Shown here: positions 1 through 7,079 of the stretch, in pieces
Numbering within the stretch: the first letter of the stretch is position 1
How the letters are laid out: every line of letters starts with the position of its first letter
From: UBA6448 sp051893155
GTDB lineage: Bacteria > Bacillota_I > Bacilli_A > RF39 > UBA660
Direction of reading: 5' to 3'
NCBI GenBank assembly: GCA_051893155.1
Contig: JBJFGY010000042.1
Span: 1-11,296 of the forward strand
Length of the DNA: 11,296 nucleotides
The notes under the pieces: generated by a model
What the model was told of the DNA's origin: nothing
What the model saw: the letters and a program-made list of their open reading frames with translations, nothing else
Databases searched by the model: none
Program-made: the position numbers and the translations under genes

Positions 1-2
1 TA

Positions 3-23
3 GAGAGAATTTTCAATTCCCTC
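3..23 (-). other. Hairpin at the window edge, possible terminator
   Basis: Two 9-base arms (3-11 and 15-23) pair around a 3-base loop. On the minus strand the single mismatch becomes a G-U pair. It lies 24 bases past the stop of the NERD remnant. The following T-run, if any, would be outside the window, so a terminator is only a guess. Confidence 0.3.
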
Positions 24-46
24 CATTAATTTGTTAATTTATGATT

Positions 47-268
47 TTATCCTGCAATATTTGCTTTTTTTAATTGATAAGATATTTCATTTTCACCATC
101 TAATCCTTTTTTTACAATATATAATTCATTTAATAAATTATCATTATTAGGATATTCTTCATTTAATTTTTTTAAGACATCATACTTTTCTTTTAAATCA
201 GTATTTTCTTTATAAATAATTGTATCTTTAAATCTTAAAGCATCTAATGCACTGCTTACTATTCCCAT
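47..268 (-). pseudogene. Truncated NERD-domain (nuclease-related) protein, N-terminal part only
   Basis: The ORF has 73 codons with ATG at 268, preceded by AGTGGTGAT at a good distance. Residues 20-50 look like a helical, charged linker. The end, KKGLDGENEISYQLKKANI, resembles the start of a NERD domain (G-x-x-GE-x-E-x-x-x-x-L). In that family the chain continues with a strand, a hydrophobic IDxIV segment and an E-x-K nuclease-like motif, all missing here because TAA follows GCA GGA. No frame downstream (1-46) restores the domain, although only 46 bases can be seen. NERD proteins are typically several hundred residues, so this is probably a decayed gene or an N-terminal fragment. The family call is from memory of sequence pattern. 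Confidence 0.55.
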
Positions 269-284
269 GTTAATATCACCACTT

Positions 285-301
285 TAATTATATCATATAT
301 A
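285..301 (-). promoter_or_regulatory. Extended -10 promoter of the NERD gene
   Basis: The minus strand reads TGATATAAT (287-295), a TGn-TATAAT extended -10 box. It sits about 20 bases upstream of the start at 268, with a ribosome-binding site between. No good -35 is seen. The 17 bases 285-301 are identical to 4024-4040 in the leader of the macro gene. The box lies right after the ATPase stop codon, so the NERD gene has its own promoter. Confidence 0.55.
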
Positions 302-305
302 ATAT

Positions 306-2795
306 TTATTGTTTTATATTTTTATGTTTATTATTCTTTATTATTTTAAATATATCAAATGGTAAAACTGCAATAAGTGTAAGAATTATTATACAAAACC
401 ACCAATTTATTTTTAATGGACTTGTATTAGCTACTTTATTAAAAAATGGCAAGTAAATATACAAAAGTAATCCCAAAAATATTCCAATATTAATTATACA
501 AGATATTTTATCTTTAAAACTATATAGGAAGTTAACTAATGTTAATTTATTGTTTTTTAATTGATAAGCTATTAACATTATAGATAAAACTAAACTTGAG
601 TATGCAATAGTTATAGCCAAATTAGTATCAATATTATTATTAATTAAATAAATATAAGTTATAAAAACCACAATAAATATTAATAAACCTTGTGCAATAC
701 TTTTAACAATATTTTTTAAATTTAATAATGGTTCATTTATTTTTCTTGGATTTTCTTGCATTAAATTTTTACTAGGTTTAATTCTTTGAAAAACAATAGA
801 AGATGTTGGATCTATTAATAATTCTAATAACATAACATGTATTGGAAATAATAATGTTGGAAGTTTAAATAATGGGACTATTAATGACAAAAGTGCAATT
901 GGTATATGTATTGCAATAATATATGAAATTGCTTTTTTTATATTACTATATATATTTCTGCCTTTTTCAATAGTCTTTATAATTGTATTAAAATTATCAT
1001 CTAAGAGAATTAAATCTGCTGATTCTTTTGCAACATTGGTTCCCCTTTGTCCCATAGCAATACCTACATTAGCTTTCTTTAAAGCAGGAGCATCATTTAC
1101 GCCATCGCCTGTCATTGCAACAATATTATTATCTTTTTGTAATGCATTTACTATTCTCATTTTATGATTAGGATAGACTCTTGCAAAAATATTAACTGTT
1201 TTAACTTTTTCAAATAATTCATCATCACTCATCTTTTCTAATTCTTTTCCAGTAATTACTTCATCATAATTTTCTAGATTAATTTTTTTGGCAATGCCTT
1301 TAGCAGTTTCTCCATTATCTCCTGTAATCATAATAACTCTTACTCCAGAACAGTAGCATTTTTCTAATGAAGATTTAACTCCTTTCCTTGGAGGATCATA
1401 TAGTGCAATTAATCCTTCAAAAGTTAATTTTGAATCTAGTAAATTTTTAGGAATTTCTTTTAAATTATTATTTCTTGCTACTGCTAATACTCTATATCCT
1501 TCAGTGGCATACTCATTTATTTTTTTTAAAATATTTTCAGAATCTTTTTCATCTAAATTACAAAGTGGTAATACGCTTTCATAAGCACCTTTTACACATA
1601 GTATTTTATTATTGTATATTTGTCCCATCATTTTTGTTTCAGAAGTAAAAGCATATTCTTTTGTTACATTAAAGTCCTCTTTCTTACCTTTTTCTTCACA
1701 ATATTTTTTTATAGCTATTTCCATAGGATCAAAAGCAACAGCTGGGCAAGCATAATAAAGAGTTTCTAAAAATGTTTTATTATATTCATAAACATCTTGA
1801 ACTTCCATTTTATTTTCTGTTAATGTGCCAGTCTTATCTGTACATAAAACATTAATTGCCCCTAAAGTTTCAATTGTTTTCATATTTCTTGTTAAAGTTT
1901 TTTCTTTAGTTAATTCCCATGCACCCATAGCTAAAAAAACAGTTAATACAACAGGTATTTCTTCAGGTATTGTTGCCATTGCTATGGTAATACCTGCTAA
2001 AATTGATTCCACTATTCTTTTTGAAAAAACTAATTCTGGATGATTTATATATGTGATTATTAATGTTAAAACAAATATTATGCTACTAAATATTGTACAT
2101 ACAAAAACTAATTTATTTATTTGTTTTTCTAATAATGTTTTTTCATGTTTTATTGTATTTAAAGATTTTCCGATAAGACCTAACTCTGTGTTATTACCAA
2201 CTGCAGTAATTCTAATAATTCCCATTCCATTTGTAATATCTGTTCCTGAATAACACATATTTAATTTAAAATGATTGTTTTCATCTTTTTTAGTATTTTT
2301 ATAAACAATTTCAGATTCACCTGTTAAAGAAGACTCATTAACTCCTAGACTTTGAACATATAATACTTTTCCATCTGCTGGAACTTTATCCCCTTCTTCT
2401 AAAAAAACAATATCTCCAACCACTACTTCATCACTTGAAATAATTATTTCTTGATCATTTCTTAAAACTCTAACATTTAAAGCAGATAGTTTATTTAATT
2501 CTTCTAATGCTTTATCAGTTTTTGACTCTTGAATAAATTCTATAAAACATACAGCAAGTACAAAAACTAACATTATAATTCCATCACCATATTCTCCAAC
2601 AATAAAATAAACACTTGCTGCAATTATTAATAATAAAAACATGGGTTCTTTAAATATACCCAATATTTTTAATATAATAGGTTCTTTCTTTTTTTTAGAT
2701 AATTCATTTGAACCATTTTTTTCTCTTGATAAAATAACTTCATTATCATTTAATCCTTTTATTTTTTTTAATTTTTCACTAATTATATCTTTCAT
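306..2795 (-). CDS. P-type cation-transporting ATPase (P2-like), substrate uncertain
   Basis: This 829-residue membrane pump would use ATP to move cations. All P-type landmarks are present in order: actuator-domain TGES (158-161), membrane helix 4 motif PEEIP (277-281), phosphorylation site DKTGT with Asp320, nucleotide-binding KGA (402-404), TGDN (491-494) and hinge TGDGVNDAP (562-570). Hydrophobic helices cluster at about 51-88, 228-290, 622-670 and 694-820, consistent with ten segments. The ligand helices differ from calcium pumps. Helix 5 reads IAIHIPIA (His630) where SERCA has Asn and Glu, and helix 6 reads ELLIDP (658-663) where SERCA has NLVTD. Calcium is therefore not assured; it fits the poorly characterised P2-like group. 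The ATG at 2795 is preceded by AAGGAAGGT. The gene looks intact and is independent of the neighbouring defence genes. Confidence 0.93.
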   Translation of the reverse strand: MKDIISEKLKKIKGLNDNEVILSREKNGSNELSKKKKEPIILKILGIFKEPMFLLLIIAASVYFIVGEYGDGIIMLVFVLAVCFIEFIQESKTDKALEELNKLSALNVRVLRNDQEIIISSDEVVVGDIVFLEEGDKVPADGKVLYVQSLGVNESSLTGESEIVYKNTKKDENNHFKLNMCYSGTDITNGMGIIRITAVGNNTELGLIGKSLNTIKHEKTLLEKQINKLVFVCTIFSSIIFVLTLIITYINHPELVFSKRIVESILAGITIAMATIPEEIPVVLTVFLAMGAWELTKEKTLTRNMKTIETLGAINVLCTDKTGTLTENKMEVQDVYEYNKTFLETLYYACPAVAFDPMEIAIKKYCEEKGKKEDFNVTKEYAFTSETKMMGQIYNNKILCVKGAYESVLPLCNLDEKDSENILKKINEYATEGYRVLAVARNNNLKEIPKNLLDSKLTFEGLIALYDPPRKGVKSSLEKCYCSGVRVIMITGDNGETAKGIAKKINLENYDEVITGKELEKMSDDELFEKVKTVNIFARVYPNHKMRIVNALQKDNNIVAMTGDGVNDAPALKKANVGIAMGQRGTNVAKESADLILLDDNFNTIIKTIEKGRNIYSNIKKAISYIIAIHIPIALLSLIVPLFKLPTLLFPIHVMLLELLIDPTSSIVFQRIKPSKNLMQENPRKINEPLLNLKNIVKSIAQGLLIFIVVFITYIYLINNNIDTNLAITIAYSSLVLSIMLIAYQLKNNKLTLVNFLYSFKDKISCIINIGIFLGLLLYIYLPFFNKVANTSPLKINWWFCIIILTLIAVLPFDIFKIIKNNKHKNIKQ

Positions 2796-2835
2796 AATTT
2801 ACCTTCCTTATGTAATAATATATGTTTTCATAATT

Positions 2836-2864
2836 ATAATATCTATGGTATTTATAATATACAA
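2836..2864 (-). promoter_or_regulatory. Candidate promoter of the P-type ATPase
   Basis: On the minus strand TTGTAT (2859-2864), a 17-base spacer and TATTAT (2836-2841) lie about 40 bases upstream of the ATG. The surroundings are AT-rich, so chance matches are likely. Nothing else is supported in the intergenic stretch 2796-2974. Confidence 0.4.
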
Positions 2865-3055
2865 AATCATATATACAATTATAGCTATAATAATATTCTT
2901 TATCAATAGTAAATACCATAAAAAGAAAAGGTAATAATGCATAATTAAAAGTATACAAATATATATAAATTAAGTTATAAAATTACTTCATAAATTTTTT
3001 TCATATTTTTTATAGTATCAATGCTTATATTTTTTTTATGTTCTTGATTAAATAT

Positions 3056-4006
3056 TTATTCGTACTCTTTTTCATTAATATATTTTAACATATAAAACCA
3101 TCTATCATATAATTCAGCATGTTTATAAACATCACTAAAATATTCATCAATAAATTTCTTTATGGTTTCTCCTAAAAAAGTTCTAACTAATAAATAATTA
3201 CCATATCCCATATAAAACCAAGACCAATTTTTTTTAATCTTATCTACTTCTTCATTAAATAAAATAAATTTATTTTTTAGTTTTTCAAAATTGACTTTGC
3301 CATATGCAAAATTAGTATGATATAAATTAAATTTATCATCTACTGCATAAAAACCATTAGGTTCACCCATTGCACCACCTTCTGCTATTGTAACAGCAAT
3401 TATTTTATTATAATCAATACTATCTAATATTTCATTAGAAAGTTCTATTTCTTTCTTTTCAATAGAATCTATATATTTATTAAAACTAAACTCTTTATTT
3501 GCTTCTTCATATTCTTTGCTTGTATATGCACATAATATAACATCAATATTATAATTCTTATGTTCCTTAACAAATTTTTCATAAGCCATTATGCAAAACT
3601 TTGTTGATTCTAAAACAGGATTTTTTATAAATCAACTATATATTCCTGAACTAATTAATGGGAAAGCAATAGTATGTAAATTATTTTTCATAAGAACATC
3701 TAATGAATTATAATAAGCATCAAATATTTTATTAATTGCACCCATATTTTTATTTAAATTAGGGCCTACAGCATGAATAATATATTTACAATTAGTCATA
3801 TTACAAGATGAAGTTATTACAGCATCTCCTTCTTTTAAAGGAGTTTTAATTTTTTTACATTCTTTATTTAATTCTTCGTAACCTGCTTTTTTAAATATTG
3901 CTCCACATATTCCACCACCAGACCATAAATTGATATTAGCAGCATTTACTATTGCATCAGCTATTTGATCTACACAAGAACCATTAATCAATTTGATTGA
4001 ACTCAT
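3056..4006 (-). pseudogene. Macro-domain protein with unrecognised C-terminal domain, interrupted by in-frame TGA
   Basis: Residues 1-124 are a macro (ADP-ribose-binding) domain, with DAIVNAAN (17-24), the glycine loop GGGICGAI (30-37), IIHAVGP (76-82) and SSGIY (119-123). A TGA at 3632-3634 then stops the frame. The same frame continues without a break as FIKNPVLESTKFC and 177 further residues from 3589. Macro proteins of this type have glycine near this point, so GGA to TGA is a likely nonsense change. The second part is an unrecognised domain with AEGGAMGEPNGFY (about 208-220) and aromatic-rich segments such as NWSWFYMGYG. It ends at TAA 3056, but 26 more coding-like codons (IFNQEHKKNISIDTI...) follow to 2975, so that stop may also be secondary. 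The start ATG at 4006 has TTAGGAAGTGAT before it. The enzyme would bind or remove ADP-ribose. No DarT-like partner is nearby. Confidence 0.8.
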
Positions 4007-4007
4007 A

Positions 4008-4070
4008 GTATCACTTCCTAAAATAATTATATCATATATAGTAAAATATATTTTTTGTTCTCTTCAGGGG
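4008..4070. repeat. 63-base direct repeat, copy A (macro-gene leader plus att core)
   Basis: These 63 bases match 5818-5880 with four mismatches and in the same orientation. The unit holds the GGAAGTGAT ribosome-binding site and AT-rich promoter of the macro gene at one end, and the GC-rich core CTCTTCAGGGG at the other. Here it is in its natural place, directly upstream of the macro start codon. Confidence 0.85.
4024..4040 (-). promoter_or_regulatory. Extended -10 promoter of the macro gene
   Basis: The minus strand reads TGATATAAT (4026-4034), a TGn-TATAAT box, about 20 bases before the macro ATG at 4006. There is no clear -35. The box lies inside the duplicated leader. In copy B mutations have altered it, leaving a poorer match. 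Confidence 0.55.
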
Positions 4071-4082
4071 GGCTACTTTCTA
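4060..4082. other. Putative attachment-site core A
   Basis: CTCTTCAGGGG followed by TTCTA (4078-4082). The same pair occurs at 5870 and 11011 in the same orientation. Arm-like direct repeats begin 120 bases after the core start. I interpret it as the left end of the first integrated element. Confidence 0.6.
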
Positions 4083-4147
4083 TAAGTATCAACAAAATAA
4101 GAAGTTCTTGGTTTATAAAGGCTTTATAAGGTTTAATCAAAAATTAA

Positions 4148-4176
4148 AAATGGTGTTTTTCACCACTTTTTGAATA
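4148..4176. terminator. Short bidirectional terminator-like hairpin
   Basis: TGGTG and CACCA pair around a T5 loop, flanked by A-run and T-run on both sides, so it reads as a terminator in either direction. On the minus strand it lies downstream of the degraded 4747 gene. The stem is only about five to six pairs. Confidence 0.45.
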
Positions 4177-4179
4177 CTT

Positions 4180-4203
4180 TTTCGCCTAGGATTTCGCCTA
4201 AAC
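4180..4203. repeat. Tandem 12-base arm-like repeats (TTTCGCCTA x2)
   Basis: TTTCGCCTA occurs at 4180-4188 and 4192-4200, a 12-base period, in otherwise gene-free DNA (4083-4236). It starts 120 bases from the start of core A. The spacing matches the motifs after cores B and C, which have different sequences. This is the expected layout for arm-type binding sites of a tyrosine recombinase. Confidence 0.5.
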
Positions 4204-4236
4204 ACATTATTAATCCTATTTATATTTATTAGGATA

Positions 4237-4747
4237 TTATTCTTTTCCTAATTGCCATATATATATATATATCGATATCTTATAAATTATATTCATCTAT
4301 ACCATAATATTTTTTGAAATCAATCAATACCGTTTTAAATTTAGCATAATATTTCAAATCCTTTTTTGTAAATTTAGAGAAATTATCTTTTTTATTAAAG
4401 TAACTACAATATTTAGTAATAAAAGAATAGAAGGTAATTTTTTTACCACTAATTTCTAAATTAGCAATGTCATTTACTAAAGACTCATCATGTTTTTTCA
4501 ATCTTTCATCAATATTTAAACTATGTATGTGTTTTGCTACTGAAAAAATTGAAAATATATTTGTACTATAAAAATCATTTAATGAACTAGCCTTTATTAA
4601 TATATCATTAATATTATCATTGTTTGGATAAGTTTTAAAAAACAATTTATCCAAACTATTTTCTTGTAGCACATAGTTTTCTAATGAGACCCATTTATCC
4701 AAATATTTTTTTACTTCATTTTTACATGGCGCTGGTATATTAAGCAT
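4237..4747 (-). pseudogene. Degraded hypothetical protein (FYSTNIFS / YSFxTKYC family)
   Basis: The true start is probably ATG 4747, five bases after AGAGGTG, rather than GTG 4756. The open part is 155 residues to TAA 4280. Motifs are NDFYSTNIFSIF (about 59-70), VAKHIHSLNIDERL and KKITFYSFITKYCS. From memory, relatives continue after TKYCS with a segment ending in YDSYV before a YF...F...DLK...FK stretch. That segment seems to be missing here, an internal deletion of about 20 codons. After TAA the frame reads DIDIYIY through a (TA)n run, and WQLGKE appears one frame away (4257-4240). This is the usual family ending, so a nonsense change plus slippage in the TA run broke the tail. The function is unknown. 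It lies 20 bases after the 96-residue gene and is probably co-transcribed. Confidence 0.6.
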
Positions 4748-4767
4748 AATATACACCTCTTTTTCTT

Positions 4768-5058
4768 TTATCTATATTTTGATATTGCTTTAGACTTAAT
4801 ATATTCCAAAATAAACTTATTTTTTTTTCTATCAAATGTTAACATATTAAACCAATCAGGTTCGTTTTCAGAAATATAATCCATAAAATCATGATATAAA
4901 TTAAAATCTTTTTCTTGAATAAGCTTTATCATATCCATGGACATTTGTAATTTTTCTTTTTTAGAATAATATTTTTTTTCTAATTGAGTTTGTATTTCTT
5001 TATATTTTCTATCACCGTAGTATTTTTCAAAATCTATATGTCCTTCCCATCTACCCAT
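4768..5058 (-). CDS. Hypothetical 96-residue protein
   Basis: I do not recognise this gene. ATG 5058 has AAGGTGAT eight bases upstream. The protein is soluble, highly charged (rich in Lys and Glu) and probably helical in the middle (residues 15-60). It has an aromatic, acidic segment NEPDWFNMLTF at about 65-75. It has no signal peptide or membrane helix. It is the middle gene of a three-gene minus-strand operon. Its start lies 14 bases after the end of the transglutaminase-like frame (5073), and its stop lies 20 bases before the next ATG (4747). It appears intact while both neighbours are broken. A small partner of a larger toxin or enzyme is possible but is only inference from context. Confidence 0.65.
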   Translation of the reverse strand: MGRWEGHIDFEKYYGDRKYKEIQTQLEKKYYSKKEKLQMSMDMIKLIQEKDFNLYHDFMDYISENEPDWFNMLTFDRKKNKFILEYIKSKAISKYR

Positions 5059-5072
5059 AATTAAATCACCTT

Positions 5073-5633
5073 TTATATTTCCTTATTACAAATATATTTT
5101 CTTTTAGTATTTTTGTATTTTTCTCGTAAATTTGCTATATTCATTTTTTCTTGCATTATTTCTTCAACAATAGACCAAAGTCCATTTTCTTTTCCAGGAA
5201 AACTATGCATATATTCATCAAAAGCTATATTCAATGGTATTAAAGCTTCATAACCTAATCCACTACCCTTTATGTCATATTCTAATGTTGTTTCTTTATT
5301 ATTTTAAACATTTAAATCCATAACAATAGGGTCTCTTAAAGCAATTCCATTAGCTAAAGTCATACATATTGATATATCTATAATTTTATTATTTAATTCA
5401 ATCCACGAATGATCAAATACAAAATTATTATATTTAACTTCGCCTATACATAAAGTTGGATTTAAACCTTTTTCTTTTAATGCTACATATAAAAAGCTAG
5501 AACAAGCATGACATGCTCCACACCATTCATTTTCTTGAATAAATATATACATTTGATTTAAAATATCAGCTATTTTTATATCAATACCATTTTTTAAAAG
5601 AATTTCTTGAAAATTCGATAAATATTCTTTCAT
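5073..5633 (-). pseudogene. Transglutaminase/papain-like fold protein with premature TAA
   Basis: ATG 5633 has GGGAGA upstream and is a better start than the in-frame ATG 5684, whose first residues overlap the promoter. The open part is 109 residues. Its pattern is a Cys-His-Asp hydrolase of the transglutaminase/McjB-like kind: ECxxCHACSSFLYVALKEKG with Cys44 as likely nucleophile (Cys38 and Cys41 nearby), FDHSWIEL with His75, and NKIIDIS with Asp86. TAA at 5304-5306 interrupts, but the frame goes on for 76 coding-like codons, including GSGLGYEALIPLNIAFDEYM and WSIVEEIMQEKM, to TAA 5073. A Lys AAA to TAA change would explain it. Whether it was a peptidase, transferase or toxin cannot be told. 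It is the first gene of the element 1 operon, just downstream of the recombinase remnant. Confidence 0.7.
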
Positions 5634-5663
5634 CAATATCTCCCAAAAATAAACATATATATT

Positions 5664-5672
5664 ATTATACCA
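5664..5672 (-). promoter_or_regulatory. Extended -10 promoter of the element 1 operon
   Basis: The minus strand reads TGGTATAAT, a TGn-TATAAT box 30 bases upstream of ATG 5633. No -35 is recognisable. The recombinase hairpin (5679-5696) lies just upstream. Confidence 0.5.
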
Positions 5673-5678
5673 TAAAAC

Positions 5679-5696
5679 GAGCAACTTTTATTGCTC
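5679..5696 (-). terminator. Hairpin overlapping the recombinase stop codon, probable terminator
   Basis: GAGCAA and TTGCTC pair perfectly around a 6-base loop. On the minus strand it is followed by GTTTTATGG. It overlaps the TAA of the recombinase remnant (5688-5690). The T-run is short. Confidence 0.5.
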
Positions 5697-5819
5697 ATTT
5701 AAATTATTAATCGTGTTTACAACATCATCAAGTTTATTTTGGAATATATGAGAGTATGTATTTAATGTCTCTTCTATCTTAGCATATCCTAAGTATTTCG
5801 CTACTATAGTAACTTTTGT
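5688..5819 (-). pseudogene. Tyrosine recombinase (phage-type integrase), C-terminal remnant
   Basis: Only the last 43 codons remain: TKVTIVAKYLGYAKIEETLN, then TYSH with the catalytic tyrosine, then FQNKLDDVVNTI. The block LGxxxIxxTLxTYSH is the hallmark C-terminal motif of tyrosine integrases (the His/Trp region and the nucleophile Tyr). The rest of the catalytic domain (Arg, Lys and the HxxR block) and the arm-binding N-terminus are absent. The gene is cut exactly where the 63-base repeat copy B begins, so the loss came with the event that placed the repeat there. No start codon is available. The fragment supports the view that the flanking DNA arrived by site-specific integration. Confidence 0.85.
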
Positions 5820-5880
5820 ATCACTTCCTAAGATAATAATATAATATATAATAAAATATATTTTTTGTTCTCTTCAGGGG
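5818..5880. repeat. 63-base direct repeat, copy B (leader plus att core)
   Basis: Second copy of 4008-4070, with four mismatches. It carries the macro gene's ribosome-binding site and promoter region, but is joined to the integrase remnant instead of the macro gene. The core CTCTTCAGGGG is at its far end. Confidence 0.85.
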
Positions 5881-5890
5881 ACGCGTTCTA
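5870..5890. other. Putative attachment-site core B (left end of the defence island)
   Basis: CTCTTCAGGGG followed by TTCTA at 5886-5890. It is oriented as cores A and C. A TTACCTAAA motif starts 119 bases after the core start. Confidence 0.6.
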
Positions 5891-6048
5891 AATCATACTT
5901 CTAATTTTATAATACTTATTAAAATCGTATGACTAAATTGCACTAATTTTCTGTAATTTTCCTATTTTTAGTGGTTGAAGTAAAATTGTTACCTAAACTC
6001 CATTTTTGGTTAACTAAAATAAATTGAGAAAGGATCACTTCCTTACTC
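5891..6048. other. Gene-free junction DNA with arm-like motif TTACCTAAAC
   Basis: No ORF or protein remnant can be supported between core B and the hairpin at 6049, and the wider gene-free stretch runs to 6196. The one notable site is TTACCTAAAC at 5989-5998. It recurs near the opposite end of the same element (10934-10942 and 10946-10954) in the same orientation. A GGAAGTGAT-like sequence on the minus strand at about 6034-6042 resembles the macro ribosome-binding site, but no reading frame follows it. Confidence 0.45.
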
Positions 6049-6100
6049 TAAAAAACGCCAATACAAAAACTTATAGAATAATAATCCTGTACTAGCGCCT
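6049..6100 (-). terminator. Terminator downstream of the CD-NTase gene (repeat copy 1)
   Basis: CGCCAATACA (6056-6065) pairs with TGTACTAGCG (6088-6097). The minus strand then reads TTTTTT. A T-run after CCTC on the plus strand could make it bidirectional. The left arm and flank are nearly identical to 8029-8046. Confidence 0.7.
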
Positions 6101-6196
6101 CTTTTTAATTCTGTTTATTAAATAATTCTACTACAATTAAATCTCTTTAATGTAAATTATTATTTTTACACAATAATAAATTTTCGTAGAATTTAA

Positions 6197-7078
6197 TTAG
6201 AAAACTATTATCTTTATTATGAATAAAAATTTATTAATTTTACTTATCCTACTTTTTAAACGATTATAAAGGTTATCTATTTTTTTTACATCTTTGTCTT
6301 TTTTTATAAGACTTTTACTAGAATCAGTTGGATTTAAAACATCCTTGTTATATTCAAGTCTCCCTATTATATTATTAATTACATTTTTTAATATATTATC
6401 CATTGTCATACTTAAATAATCTTTCTTTAAAGTTTCTTCAACCAATACACTAATTATTAATCCTCCAGGCATCAGCCATTCAGTATTTTGTTTACAAAAA
6501 AATTTAATAAATTTTACGGTTTCTTTTAAAATTCCATTATTTTCTTGATTTTTATTGTTAAACCATCTAGAAATTGCTTTTGGATTACGTTCCTCCCATT
6601 CATTAGCACCACAATGATAATATATGTCATCTTTTTTTCCATACAACGCAAAATCTAAATGATATCCTTTTTCATATTCTACTGTAATACTATTTCCTGT
6701 TGGGTCAGGTTCATTCTTCATATTGTAACATTTCTTTTTTAATGCTTCTGATATTATTCTTTTCGAAGCTAATGTTCCTTCAGGTAGTTTTTCTTTATCC
6801 ATAACTATTGCTATATCAATATCATAATTTTTTTCATCTGCAGAGACAGAAGTTCCCATAGCTATACTTCCTTGAACAATTATTTCTTCAATCTTGTAAT
6901 CGGTATTGTGTTCATTATTATATTCTATTAATCCAGCTTTTAATCTGTCTATATTTAATTTTTTCTTCTCATATAACTGATTAATTTTATTGATAGGTAA
7001 TATTACATTATTTACATAAATAGCTTCGAACATTTCATTAATATCTTTTTTTACTAAATCTTTTAAATACAAAGCCAT
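6197..7078 (-). CDS. CBASS CD-NTase (cGAS/DncV-like nucleotidyltransferase)
   Basis: On sensing infection this enzyme would make a cyclic oligonucleotide that activates a CBASS effector. The nucleotidyltransferase core is complete: GSIAMGT (70-76, the GS-x-x-x-GT loop), metal ligands Asp86 and Asp88 in YDIDIAIVMD, and the third Asp142 in HLDFALY. MPGG (203-206) is at the usual place in the C-terminal helical domain. ATG 7078 has AAAGGGGAA just upstream and lies one base after the SAVED stop, so the two genes are translationally coupled. The last residues (about 284-293, FLFIIKIIVF) look unlike the family. Another frame just there reads IHNKDNSFLIKFYENLL, so a small indel in a T-run may have changed the tail. 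The nucleotide product cannot be read from sequence. The partner effector is broken. Confidence 0.88.
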   Translation of the reverse strand: MALYLKDLVKKDINEMFEAIYVNNVILPINKINQLYEKKKLNIDRLKAGLIEYNNEHNTDYKIEEIIVQGSIAMGTSVSADEKNYDIDIAIVMDKEKLPEGTLASKRIISEALKKKCYNMKNEPDPTGNSITVEYEKGYHLDFALYGKKDDIYYHCGANEWEERNPKAISRWFNNKNQENNGILKETVKFIKFFCKQNTEWLMPGGLIISVLVEETLKKDYLSMTMDNILKNVINNIIGRLEYNKDVLNPTDSSKSLIKKDKDVKKIDNLYNRLKSRISKINKFLFIIKIIVF

Positions 7079-7079
7079 A

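Noticed and set aside
1825..2934. Plus-strand ORFs opposite the ATPase gene and its leader (1825-2043, 2053-2253, 2641-2934)
   Set aside because: The first two lie wholly inside the ATPase gene and the third mostly so. All have low-complexity hydrophobic translations and no ribosome-binding site, so they are antisense shadows.
3632..3634. TGA as a sense codon (Trp code 4, Gly in SR1-like code, or selenocysteine)
   Set aside because: Tryptophan is TGG throughout, glycine codons GGA and GGT are common, and long conserved genes contain no in-frame TGA. The position fits a glycine GGA changed by one base. No SECIS-like hairpin was recognised.
4083..4236. Hidden protein remnant between core A and the 4747 gene
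   Set aside because: All frames are quickly closed and none reads like a known family. Only the repeats and hairpin can be supported.
5796..5803. TTTCGCTA near core B as the right-end arm partner of TTTCGCCTA at 4180
   Set aside because: It lies in the coding sequence of the integrase remnant, encodes conserved residues, and is not repeated.
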